Position numbers and translations under genes: made by a program. Positions 11,654-18,742 of a stretch of DNA of 64,000 nucleotides are shown here, one piece after another. Each line of letters starts with the position of its first letter. Position 1 is the stretch's first letter. The stretch is from Candidatus Pseudomonas phytovorans (GTDB taxonomy: Bacteria > Pseudomonadota > Gammaproteobacteria > Pseudomonadales > Pseudomonadaceae), in the NCBI GenBank assembly GCA_029202525.1, contig CP119325.1, positions 4,872,001-4,936,000 of the forward strand. The letters run 5' to 3'. The notes under the pieces are model-generated. The model was not told where the DNA came from and made no database searches. It saw only the letters and a program-made list of their open reading frames with translations.

Positions 11654-12085
11654 TCATTGCAGCCCCGGCAGATAGCCGCTGCCTTTGCGGATGGTCAGCA
11701 CTTGCCGCCGGGGCGAACCGCGCGATACAGACAGGTGCACCCAGTTATCGAATTCGAGGATCAGTTGATCGAAAGGGACAGCGCTGTTGCTGATTCTGCG
11801 CACGGTCTCGCGCGGGCTGACTTCGATCACCGTGAAATCGGCCGCCAAACCCTGAACGTGCTGGCTTTTCGGGGCACCGCCGATCAATCGGTTGACCCTC
11901 TCGCTGCGGTAGCCGCTGCTGACGATGATGGGCGCATCGAACAACGCGCGCACTTGCTCGAGCGCACCGCACAGCAGCTGCAGGTTGGCCCGGGCTTCGG
12001 GCGATGGCGTGTTGTCAAACCCGTCCCTGGCGGCAAGCTGTGAAACGGTCATTTCATCAAGCGTGAAATGCGGAGTGATCAACAT
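11654..12085 (-). CDS. Peptidase M15A-type (zinc D-Ala-D-Ala carboxypeptidase-like) protein
   Basis: 143 residues matching the peptidase M15A fold used by phage endolysins and some bacterial murein hydrolases. The zinc-site pattern is visible as SQHVQGLAADF (His, then Asp, about residues 75-85) and the C-terminal DNWVHLSV (His at about 117). YRSERVNRLIGG is also typical. It starts MLITPHFTLDEM and has no signal peptide, so export to the wall, if any, would need a holin or another route. Single copies of such genes are common in Pseudomonas chromosomes and may be domesticated prophage genes, but no other phage genes surround it. Confidence 0.8.
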   Translation of the reverse strand: MLITPHFTLDEMTVSQLAARDGFDNTPSPEARANLQLLCGALEQVRALFDAPIIVSSGYRSERVNRLIGGAPKSQHVQGLAADFTVIEVSPRETVRRISNSAVPFDQLILEFDNWVHLSVSRGSPRRQVLTIRKGSGYLPGLQ

Positions 12086-12193
12086 GGCGAAGCTCCCGAT
12101 GACTGAATATGGGCACCAGCGTCACTGCGCCGGCACCTGATCATCAGCCCACATCCATCACCTTGGAGCGGGGTTACAGCTCCCCTGGAGCCA

Positions 12194-12442
12194 TCATTGC
12201 GCGAGAAACGCCACCACCTGCTCGGCATCGAACGGCCAGTGCAGTTCGCCGCCATTGTCACAACGCTTGAGCACGGGAATGATCAGGCCATAGAGCTCGA
12301 ACAGCGCCTCGTTCTCGGCGATATCGACCAACTCGACCAACAGGCCATGATCGACAAAAGGCATCAGCACCCCCTCGGCCACTTCGCACAGGTGGCAGCC
12401 GAGGGTGCCGAACAGTTGGCATTCAGGCAACATGGGGTACAT
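12194..12442 (-). CDS. Glutaredoxin-like (DUF836-type) thiol protein
   Basis: 82 residues. A CHLC redox motif (Cys16-His-Leu-Cys19) follows a first beta strand (QLFGTLG), and the cis-proline segment (GLIIPVLKRCDNGGELHWPFD) matches small glutaredoxin-fold proteins. The role is probably disulfide exchange or glutathione-linked reduction in the cytoplasm; the partner is unknown. Either of two ATGs three codons apart could be used (MYPML or MLPEC). Confidence 0.82.
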   Translation of the reverse strand: MYPMLPECQLFGTLGCHLCEVAEGVLMPFVDHGLLVELVDIAENEALFELYGLIIPVLKRCDNGGELHWPFDAEQVVAFLAQ

Positions 12443-12504
12443 TCCGGTTTGGCAGGGAGAAACCTATTCTAGGTCCGTCCTGCCATCCGTGCACCTGACC
12501 TGGC

Positions 12505-13713
12505 TCAATCCTGGCTGGTGGCGCCGATACGGTGCAGCGACAAATCCGCACCCTGGAATTCCTGCTCATGGCTCAAGCGCAGCCCATGCAGCGCGCGGAT
12601 TACGCCATACACGGCAAATCCTCCGACCAGTGCAACCACCACGCCCATCAGGCTGCCCAGCAACTGGCTGACAAGGCTGACACCGCCCATCCCGCCCAGT
12701 GCCGCCTGGCCGAAGACGCCGCAGGCAATGCCGCCCCACACGCCGCACAGGCCATGCAGTGGCCACACGCCCAGCACGTCGTCGATCTTCCAACGGTTCT
12801 GCGCTGCGGTGAATGTCCAGACGAACAACGCGCCGGCCACCAGGCCGGTTGTCAGTGCGCCAATCGGGTGCATCAGGTCGGAACCGGCGCAAATCGCCAC
12901 TAGCCCGGCCAACGGCCCGTTGTGCAGGAAGCCCGGGTCGTTACGACCGGCCAACAAGGCCGACAGGGTGCCACCGACCATGGCCATGAGCGAGTTGATC
13001 GCCACCAGGCCGCTGACGCCCTGCAGCGTTTGAGCACTCATCACGTTGAAGCCGAACCAGCCGATGATCAGAATCCACGAGCCCAGCGCCAGAAAAGGAA
13101 TGCTCGACGGCGCAAACGCCACCAACCGGCCATCCCGGTAACGTCCACGGCGCGCGCCCAGCAGCAGCACTGCGGCCAAGGCTAGCCAGCCACCCATCGC
13201 ATGCACAACCACCGAGCCGGCAAAATCATGGAAAGGCGCGCCGAAGCGGGCCTGCAACCAGGCTTGCAGCCCCAGGTTGCCATTCCAGACCACGCCCTCG
13301 AAGAACGGGTAGATGAACGCCACGATCAACGCCGTGGCACACAACTGCGGCACGAAGCGCGCCCGCTCGGCAATGCCCCCGGAGATGATCGCCGGGATCG
13401 CCGCAGCAAATGTCAGCAGAAAGAAGCATTTGACCAGCGAATAACCATGATCAGCCGCCAGCACCGCTGCCGGCTGGAAAAAATTGACGCCATAGGCTAT
13501 CCAGTAACCGATGAAGAAATACACCAGCGCCGAGATGGCAAAGTCGCTGAGGATCTTCGACAAGGCGTTGACCTGGTTCTTGTGGCGCACCGTACCCACT
13601 TCGAGGAACGCGAAGCCGGCATGCATGGCCAGCACCAGAATGGCGCCCATGAGAATGAACAGGGTATTGGAACCATGGACCAGGGAGTCCATCGCGCTGT
13701 GCATGTTTTCCAT
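12505..13713 (-). CDS. Ammonium transporter (Amt/Rh family)
   Basis: 402 residues with about eleven hydrophobic segments, an inner-membrane channel for ammonium/ammonia. Family signatures are AGFAFLEVGTVRHKNQVNALSK near the N-terminus, DFAGSVVVHAMGG (the Asp and the first pore His, about residues 155-167) and PLHGLCGVWGG (second pore His region). I start at the ATG giving MENMHSAMDSL because the 20 extra upstream codons look non-coding. No glnK gene adjoins it, unlike the usual glnK-amtB pair, so it may be a second Amt paralogue. Two NtrC-like dyads lie 55-95 bp upstream. Confidence 0.93.
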   Translation of the reverse strand: MENMHSAMDSLVHGSNTLFILMGAILVLAMHAGFAFLEVGTVRHKNQVNALSKILSDFAISALVYFFIGYWIAYGVNFFQPAAVLAADHGYSLVKCFFLLTFAAAIPAIISGGIAERARFVPQLCATALIVAFIYPFFEGVVWNGNLGLQAWLQARFGAPFHDFAGSVVVHAMGGWLALAAVLLLGARRGRYRDGRLVAFAPSSIPFLALGSWILIIGWFGFNVMSAQTLQGVSGLVAINSLMAMVGGTLSALLAGRNDPGFLHNGPLAGLVAICAGSDLMHPIGALTTGLVAGALFVWTFTAAQNRWKIDDVLGVWPLHGLCGVWGGIACGVFGQAALGGMGGVSLVSQLLGSLMGVVVALVGGFAVYGVIRALHGLRLSHEQEFQGADLSLHRIGATSQD

Positions 13714-13768
13714 GAAATAGGCAGACCTGCTGAAAAAGGCACCAGGACAGTTCAAGAACCTGCATCCC

Positions 13769-13809
13769 TGCACCGAATCGGTGCCAGCCCCCTGCCCTGT
13801 TTCGGTGAG
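13769..13809 (-). promoter_or_regulatory. Two NtrC-like binding sites upstream of the ammonium transporter
   Basis: TGCACC-GAATC-GGTGCC at 13769-13785 matches the NtrC dyad TGCACC-N5-GGTGCA at 11 of 12 positions. A weaker copy, TGCCCT-GTTTC-GGTGAG, has the same spacing at 13793-13809, 24 bp further upstream. A sigma-54 promoter between the sites and the gene is not clear; CTGGTGCC-TTTTTC-AGC is off by one base in spacing. Nitrogen control is expected for an amt gene. The remainder of the 13714-14026 gap shows nothing I can name. Confidence 0.5.
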
Positions 13810-14026
13810 CGGGTCGGAGCCTGCGTGGTTTTTTCTTGGGTTTGTCGTGGATTGGGTTAAGGTTTATCGGTATTCGCTGCGTTGGCGCCCCGAATCGGCG
13901 TAATGCCTGCCAGCGACGCCCCGCAACGTGGCAAAGCCTAAGCAAGGCGCATACCAGCGCAGGCACTTGAACCTTCCGCGCGTGCTATTACTCGAAAGAC
14001 CAACACTCATCGACAGGGAGAGGCCC

Positions 14027-14341
14027 ATGGCCAGCAAATCGGCAAAGACTGCACAAGAAATACTGATGGCTGACTTTCAGGCTTTGGTGCGCGACACCGA
14101 GCGACTCCTGGCCGACACTGCCAACCTGGCGGGCGATCAGGCCGACGAATTGCGCGAACAGATTCACGACCGCCTGGCCCAGGCTCGCGAAACCCTGCAG
14201 CTGACCCAGGACTCGGTGCGCGAACGCGGCCAGGCCGCGCTGGGCAACGCCGAGCAGTACGTGCAGGAAAACCCGTGGCAGGCGATCGGCATCGCGGCCG
14301 GCGTCGGCCTGTTGATAGGCCTGCTGGCCAACCGGCGCTAA
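14027..14341 (+). CDS. DUF883 (ElaB/YqjD-like) membrane-anchored protein
   Basis: 104 residues. A long amphipathic helix/coiled coil (about 10-78; QADELREQIHDRLAQARETLQLT) precedes one C-terminal membrane segment (NPWQAIGIAAGVGLLIGLLA, about 82-101) ending in NRR. This is the ElaB/YqjD/YgaM layout; E. coli members are tail-anchored inner-membrane proteins that bind ribosomes in stationary phase. A good ribosome-binding site (AGGGAGAGG) fixes the start. It heads a three-gene operon with the YqjE-like and YqjK-like genes, spaced 9 bp and overlapping 4 bp. Confidence 0.9.
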   Translation: MASKSAKTAQEILMADFQALVRDTERLLADTANLAGDQADELREQIHDRLAQARETLQLTQDSVRERGQAALGNAEQYVQENPWQAIGIAAGVGLLIGLLANRR

Positions 14342-14350
14342 GGGGTTCCC

Positions 14351-14725
14351 ATGGAGAATGACGCCATTGGCGCCAGCGCCTCGGGCAAACGCCTGGGCGC
14401 GGCTGCGCTGGGGCTGCTGCACAGCCACATCGAACTGTTCGGCATCGAGTTGCAGGAGCAAAAGGGCCGCACCTTGCGCCTGCTGCTGTTCGCAGGTCTC
14501 GCCCTGGTGTTCGCCCTGCTGCTGCTGACAGCCCTGTCCGGGCTGTTGCTGGTACTGCTGTGGGACAGCTATCGACTGGCCGGCATCATTGGCCTGTGCG
14601 TGTTCTATGGGCTTGCCGCAGTGTATTGCGGGTTGCGCCTGAAGGCAGCCGTGTTTGACGAATCGTCGCCATTCGGGGCCACCCTCGAAGAACTCGCCAA
14701 GGACCGGGAGCGCCTGTTGCCATGA
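14351..14725 (+). CDS. YqjE-like (phage holin superfamily) membrane protein
   Basis: 124 residues with two strong membrane segments (about 45-72 and 78-98) flanked by a polar N-terminus (IELFGIELQEQKGR) and an acidic C-terminus. The layout and the position after a DUF883 gene are those of YqjE. Nine bases separate it from the DUF883 gene, and its stop overlaps the next start (ATGA). The function is unknown; it probably acts with its two neighbours in the inner membrane. Confidence 0.85.
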   Translation: MENDAIGASASGKRLGAAALGLLHSHIELFGIELQEQKGRTLRLLLFAGLALVFALLLLTALSGLLLVLLWDSYRLAGIIGLCVFYGLAAVYCGLRLKAAVFDESSPFGATLEELAKDRERLLP

Positions 14726-15051
14726 GCCTGCCACAACTGCCAGACACCCGTAATCCGCGCGAGCTGCGCAAAGCACTGCTGCGCCTGCGCATGGAGATGC
14801 ACCGCCAGGAAATCCGCCATGAGTCCGGCCAGCTGATGGAGCCCTTGCGCCGCGTGCGCGGCATGGGCAGTTCGCTACACGAAGGGCTGGGGATAAAGCA
14901 TGCGCCCTTGTGGGGGATTGGCGCCGTGGTGGCGCTGGGCTTCCTGACCGGCAAAGGCGTGCGCAGCGGTAACCTGGCGCGGCTGGTGCGCCTGGGCAGC
15001 AGCCTGCTGCCGCTGCTGCGCCTGTACATGCAAGGCACGCGTCGCCCCTGA
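14722..15051 (+). CDS. YqjK-like hypothetical protein
   Basis: 109 residues, overlapping the YqjE-like gene by ATGA and so translationally coupled to it. A basic, charged first half (ELRKALLRLRMEMHRQEIRHE) precedes a hydrophobic stretch (about 64-78, APLWGIGAVVALGFLTG) and a basic C-terminus. Position and charge pattern recall YqjK, but similarity is low and I would not claim function. Confidence 0.75.
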   Translation: MSLPQLPDTRNPRELRKALLRLRMEMHRQEIRHESGQLMEPLRRVRGMGSSLHEGLGIKHAPLWGIGAVVALGFLTGKGVRSGNLARLVRLGSSLLPLLRLYMQGTRRP

Positions 15052-15151
15052 CGACCTGAACCCGCTTCCACAAGGCAGGTATCGACCTGCCCCTTGCGCA
15101 GATGAACACGACACCGGAAGCTATAGCCTTCGATCCACAGGAGAATGCGCC

Positions 15152-15811
15152 TTGGACTGGCACACCCTGCTCACCCGCGAACGCCTGGGCAAAGCCCTCT
15201 ACAGCGCCGATGAACTCGGGCGCAGCCCCTTCCACAAAGACCACGACCGCATCATCTTCTCCGGCGCTTTCCGCCGCCTTGGGCGCAAGACCCAGGTGCA
15301 CCCGGTTTCCAGCAACGACCATATCCATACGCGTCTGACCCACTCGCTGGAAGTCAGCTGTGTCGGTCGCTCGCTGGGCATGCGCGTCGGCGAAACCCTG
15401 CGCGACAACTTGCCCGACTGGTGCGCCCCCAGCGACCTGGGGATGATCGTGCAGTCAGCCTGCCTGGCCCACGACATCGGCAACCCGCCCTTCGGCCACT
15501 CCGGCGAGGATGCCATCCGCCACTGGTTCCAGCAGGCTGCCGGGCGCGGCTGGCTGGACGACATGAGCGACGACCAGCGGGCCGACTTCCTGAACTTCGA
15601 GGGCAACGCCCAGGGTTTTCGCGTGCTCACCCAACTGGAGTATCACCAGTTCGACGGCGGTACCCGGCTGACCTATGCCACCCTCGGCACTTACCTCAAG
15701 TACCCCTGGAGCGCACGCCACGCCGACGCCTTGGGCTACAAGAAGCACAAGTTCGGCAGCTACCAGAGTGAGCTGTACTTAGGCCTTGCAGCCAAAAATG
15801 ACATTTTTTGA
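15152..15811 (+). pseudogene. dgt: dgt, 5' fragment of the host dGTPase gene, split by an island
   Basis: Codons 1-208 of a type-2 dGTP triphosphohydrolase-like gene, then 11 island-derived codons and a stop. The TTG start (MDWHTLLTRERLGK) is chosen because AGGAG lies 8 bases before it. The HD-domain metal motif is present (SACLAHDIGNPPFGHSGEDAIRHWF, about 105-130), as are RRLGRKTQVH and THSLEVS. Host sequence ends after ...FGSYQSEL at 15775, and the same reading frame resumes as ...LPLLEQIARK at 22843. Joined, the two parts give 443 residues, the normal length for this subfamily, so no codons are missing. The enzyme hydrolyses dGTP to deoxyguanosine and tripolyphosphate; this fragment alone is unlikely to be active. 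Confidence 0.9.
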
Positions 15812-15938
15812 AAAGCAACAGCCAAAAGTTTATAAGTGCAACTATTTGGCAATATCAAGAAGAATTAGCATTCAAAAAAAGAATAAGGAGGTTTTTGCTA
15901 GAACGCCAGCTTACCACCGATCCAGCGAGCCAAGCCAC

Positions 15939-17303
15939 CTAGATTCGCTCCCCACCCATACCACTAAACTGTCGAGCCAAGTGCATGGCATAGTTATCTG
16001 TCATACCGCTCACGTAATCCAGAACCTGCATGATTGCACCGTACTCCTTGGAAACACCCCCGCTAGCGTCTAAATTCTTCAAGTCTAAACCAAGAAGCTC
16101 AACCACCCTTCTAGTCTTCGAATCAGCCACACCGCCCTTTCTGACATATTCCAAAGCGGCAGAACAGCTAACGTTAAGAATCGTAGAAATTGTGCTGTAA
16201 GCCCCGATTTCTAACTCAACCTTCCTCGGATGTTGGAAGATTTCATCACGAGCAAGACCCTTGGCGGCTGATACACATTCACGCACGGTCTTATCACAAA
16301 GGTCTAAGATACCTAACACCTTGCCTGTCATAATTTCATTATGGTTATTCATGAAGGCTGTCGCTCCAGCATCTACAAAAGCTGAAATAACTTTTCCACG
16401 AACCATAGAGAGCCTACGGCCAACTTTCATGCCTTGAATTTCTTTGACAAGCTGATCCTTCTGGTAGTCGCTAAGGACAAGGCATAAAATTTCAAAGACT
16501 TTATCCCAGTCAAGGATACCCATCTCTACACCATCCTCTAAATCAAGAATGGCATAGCAGAAGTCATCAGAAATTTCCATCAAATTAGCCAGTGGATGGC
16601 GACACCGCCAACCATCACCCAGCTTTAACAAACCTGTAGCATCAGCCACTTCATTAAACAAACCCAACTCAGAGCAGTAAATACCGTATTTATTCTGAAT
16701 CGGCCTTTGCATGTTAAGAGCATCCCCTGCCAGCCAAGGATACTTAATAAAAGCTCCAAGTGACGCATAGGTTAGACGCATCCCCCCTTCATAGGGATGA
16801 TACTCTGAGGTAGTTAAAACCCTAAACCCTTGGGCATTACCTTCAAACCTACGCAAGTCAGCAGCTTCATTGAATGGAAGCCGCTCAATTATCTTTGCCC
16901 CGACATCATTGGAGAACCAGTGACGTATAGCCTCTTCACCTGTGTGCCCAAAGGGAGGGTTGCCAATGTCATGAGCAAGACAAGCAGTTTGGACAATATC
17001 ACCAATATCAGAAGCTGAATGCTGCTCAGGGATAAGCCGTTCATTCAGAAGCTCTTGGCCAACCCTCACTCCCAGCGTCCGACCAACACAAGCCACTTCT
17101 AAGCTGTGCGTGAGGCGATTGTGAACGTGGTCATTAGTGGCGAGAGGATGGACCTGCGTTTTTCTTGCAAGGCGTCTGAAAGCACCAGAAAACACAACCT
17201 TGTCATGGTCTGAGTGGAAAGGTGAACGGCCTAGCTCAGATTTTGGAGGCCGACCGCCAAGACGGGTATTATTAAGCAGCTTTTCCCAACTCATACTAGC
17301 CAT
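15939..17303 (-). CDS. Island-encoded dGTPase (HD-domain dNTP triphosphohydrolase, type 2)
   Basis: 454 residues, full length and uninterrupted. It has RRLARKTQVHPL, NRLTHSLEVACVGR (metal His), the HD motif TACLAHDIGNPPFGHTGEEAIRHW (about 110-133) and EISDDFCYAILDLEDG (distal metal Asp). It is clearly related to the split host Dgt but divergent, and is encoded in the opposite orientation with island-like AT-rich codons. The start (MASMSWEKLL) follows AAGGTAGTGAT; a second ATG three codons on is possible. It may replace the host activity destroyed by insertion, or act as an antiviral enzyme by lowering dNTP pools, as shown for other bacterial dGTPases. A sigma-70-like promoter with a palindrome lies just upstream. 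Confidence 0.93.
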   Translation of the reverse strand: MASMSWEKLLNNTRLGGRPPKSELGRSPFHSDHDKVVFSGAFRRLARKTQVHPLATNDHVHNRLTHSLEVACVGRTLGVRVGQELLNERLIPEQHSASDIGDIVQTACLAHDIGNPPFGHTGEEAIRHWFSNDVGAKIIERLPFNEAADLRRFEGNAQGFRVLTTSEYHPYEGGMRLTYASLGAFIKYPWLAGDALNMQRPIQNKYGIYCSELGLFNEVADATGLLKLGDGWRCRHPLANLMEISDDFCYAILDLEDGVEMGILDWDKVFEILCLVLSDYQKDQLVKEIQGMKVGRRLSMVRGKVISAFVDAGATAFMNNHNEIMTGKVLGILDLCDKTVRECVSAAKGLARDEIFQHPRKVELEIGAYSTISTILNVSCSAALEYVRKGGVADSKTRRVVELLGLDLKNLDASGGVSKEYGAIMQVLDYVSGMTDNYAMHLARQFSGMGGERI

Positions 17304-17329
17304 ATCACTACCTTCAACACATACGCAAA
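17286..17329 (-). repeat. 44-bp direct repeat, copy 1 (dGTPase leader and first codons)
   Basis: The copy spans the ribosome-binding site, start codon and first six codons (MASMSW) of the island dGTPase plus 26 bp upstream. It matches 18674-18717 at 43 of 44 positions, in the same orientation. Confidence 0.9.
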
Positions 17330-17364
17330 ACGTATGAATATAGCTCAGACATAGACATTTGCAA
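17320..17364 (-). promoter_or_regulatory. Probable promoter and operator of the island dGTPase gene
   Basis: On the minus strand, TTGCAA (17364-17359), a 16-bp spacer and TATATT (17342-17337) form a good sigma-70-type promoter. Directly downstream, CATACG-TTTTG-CGTATG (17336-17320) is a perfect 6-bp inverted repeat covering the predicted start of transcription, about 17 bp before the ATG. It could be a repressor operator or a 5' hairpin. Confidence 0.55.
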
Positions 17365-17421
17365 TAAAATATAGAAAAAAGACACCAAAACTTAATACCA
17401 TTTAGAAAGAAGCCTTTCCTA

Positions 17422-17532
17422 CTAACTTACGCATAAAAATGCTCGCTCCAGAACCTTTTCCGGATGAAAGGAGAACTCAAGGTGCTCATCCAGTCCACCT
17501 TCATAAACCCAAAGGGTTTCCTTCAGAGCCTA
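17422..17532 (-). pseudogene. Possible remnant of a lost island gene (C-terminal 36 codons)
   Basis: Between the DUF4238 and dGTPase genes, one minus-strand frame without a start codon reads ALKETLWVYEGGLDEHLEF, then SFHPEKVLERAFLCVS and a stop at 17422. Its composition looks like protein rather than random AT-rich translation, and it ends about 55 bp before the dGTPase promoter. I do not recognise the family. It may be the tail of a gene that preceded dGTPase before the DUF4238 cassette arrived. The rest of the 334-bp gap shows no other support for a gene. Confidence 0.3.
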
Positions 17533-17637
17533 ATATAAATTCGATTTTTAGAAAAATACCGGTAGCTGAATTCTTTTCCTCCCCCCACAATGGAATACAT
17601 GCCTTGTGCGATTTGGATTGTAAAAGCACCTCCCCCC

Positions 17638-18639
17638 TTATTCCCAACGCAAATCTTTTTTCTTCTTAGCAAACACAAAATTATGCGAATACTCTAGTAC
17701 CAGTTCGTTTGCTTTTTTTATGATACCTGCATCATAAACATCAACCATCTTGATGCTCTGCTCGCTTCGCACATTCTCGTCTGGCACACTGATATGAACG
17801 AGCAACTTAGGGGAAAGAGGCATGACACCAAAAGACTTAGCTCCTGCCTGAAGACTAGCCTTATCAAAGTACATTGCAGGACAGTCAGAGGTAAGATAAT
17901 TGAGCTTTGTATGATTTTTTGAGATAGTCATGCTACAACCAGCAGCAAAAAGCTTCTGACACAACTGATAAGATAAAATATATAACATGCATTTCATGAC
18001 GGATTTTTTCTGCTCAGAATTGAGCTGAATAGACTCATCCCCCCGCTCCAAATACATTTCAGCAATTTGTGATTCTAGATTATGCATACGCTGCTTTGTT
18101 CGCAGCGATTGAAAACAGAAAAAAACTAAAATATGCATGAACGTTTCAGCAGACGGAGGAACCCACAAGTCTGAATTTTGAGACTTACTGAATGACTCAA
18201 TCTCGATTGAAACCGCACCTTCAATATTAGAATAAGCATTCTCGAGATGATGTCTTTTCAAATACTCCAGTATTTCTCTCGCATTATCACGCATAGCTTC
18301 ATCATTATTTACTATTCCAATGCCTTTGGTAACTACGTCATCCATTGCTTTCAGCATAAAAAGATCTTGCATCACCTGTGCAATAACAGCATTGGATTTC
18401 GCTTCCTCTCCGAATCGGTAATACAACATATCCCAAACCACATCATCCATCTCAATTTTGTAGAAAAAGTTTTCCTCACCTACATCAACGGTTGTTTTTT
18501 TTAGATATATTTTAGGAACAGCACCCATGCTATTCTTAACAAAGAAGCCGTCATGAGACATCCACAGCTCGAGATAAAACTGCGGCACATAATGCTGGTG
18601 TTTCTTGTTTTTCAATTTTGTCAAGTCAAACAATTCCAT
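17638..18639 (-). CDS. DUF4238 family protein
   Basis: 333 residues, soluble, with the hallmark N-terminal motif KKHQHYVPQFYL (about 12-23) of DUF4238, a family common in phage-defence and mobile regions whose biochemical role is not established. The rest is alpha-helical, with a later segment LNYLTSDCPAMYFD (about 265-278) that is also typical. Start: the ATG giving MELFDLTKL, preceded by GAGGTGG at 9-bp spacing; a GTG five codons upstream is less likely. It lies between two direct copies of a 44-bp sequence, which suggests that it is a separately acquired cassette. No partner gene is directly coupled to it. Confidence 0.8.
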   Translation of the reverse strand: MELFDLTKLKNKKHQHYVPQFYLELWMSHDGFFVKNSMGAVPKIYLKKTTVDVGEENFFYKIEMDDVVWDMLYYRFGEEAKSNAVIAQVMQDLFMLKAMDDVVTKGIGIVNNDEAMRDNAREILEYLKRHHLENAYSNIEGAVSIEIESFSKSQNSDLWVPPSAETFMHILVFFCFQSLRTKQRMHNLESQIAEMYLERGDESIQLNSEQKKSVMKCMLYILSYQLCQKLFAAGCSMTISKNHTKLNYLTSDCPAMYFDKASLQAGAKSFGVMPLSPKLLVHISVPDENVRSEQSIKMVDVYDAGIIKKANELVLEYSHNFVFAKKKKDLRWE

Positions 18640-18673
18640 AACGTACCACCTCACTCAACTTAGTTAAAGCTAT

Positions 18674-18717
18674 CCAACTCATACTAGCCATATCACCACC
18701 TTCAACACATACGCAAA
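18674..18717 (-). repeat. 44-bp direct repeat, copy 2 (upstream of the DUF4238 gene)
   Basis: Identical to 17286-17329 except T to C at 18697. It carries a duplicated ribosome-binding site, ATG and MASMSW codons of the dGTPase gene, followed by unrelated sequence, so these codons lead nowhere useful. Identity stops inside the left half of the operator palindrome seen at copy 1. Confidence 0.9.
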
Positions 18718-18742
18718 TGGAGAGTACAACCCCTGCCCATTA

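Noticed and set aside
15786..16073. 95-codon plus-strand frame at the left end of the island
   Set aside because: Runs through the 3' end of the island dGTPase on the other strand; no ribosome-binding site, and translation is not protein-like.
17439..17669. 76-codon plus-strand frame in the island gap
   Set aside because: No ribosome-binding site, overlaps the end of the DUF4238 gene on the opposite strand, and runs opposite to all other island genes.
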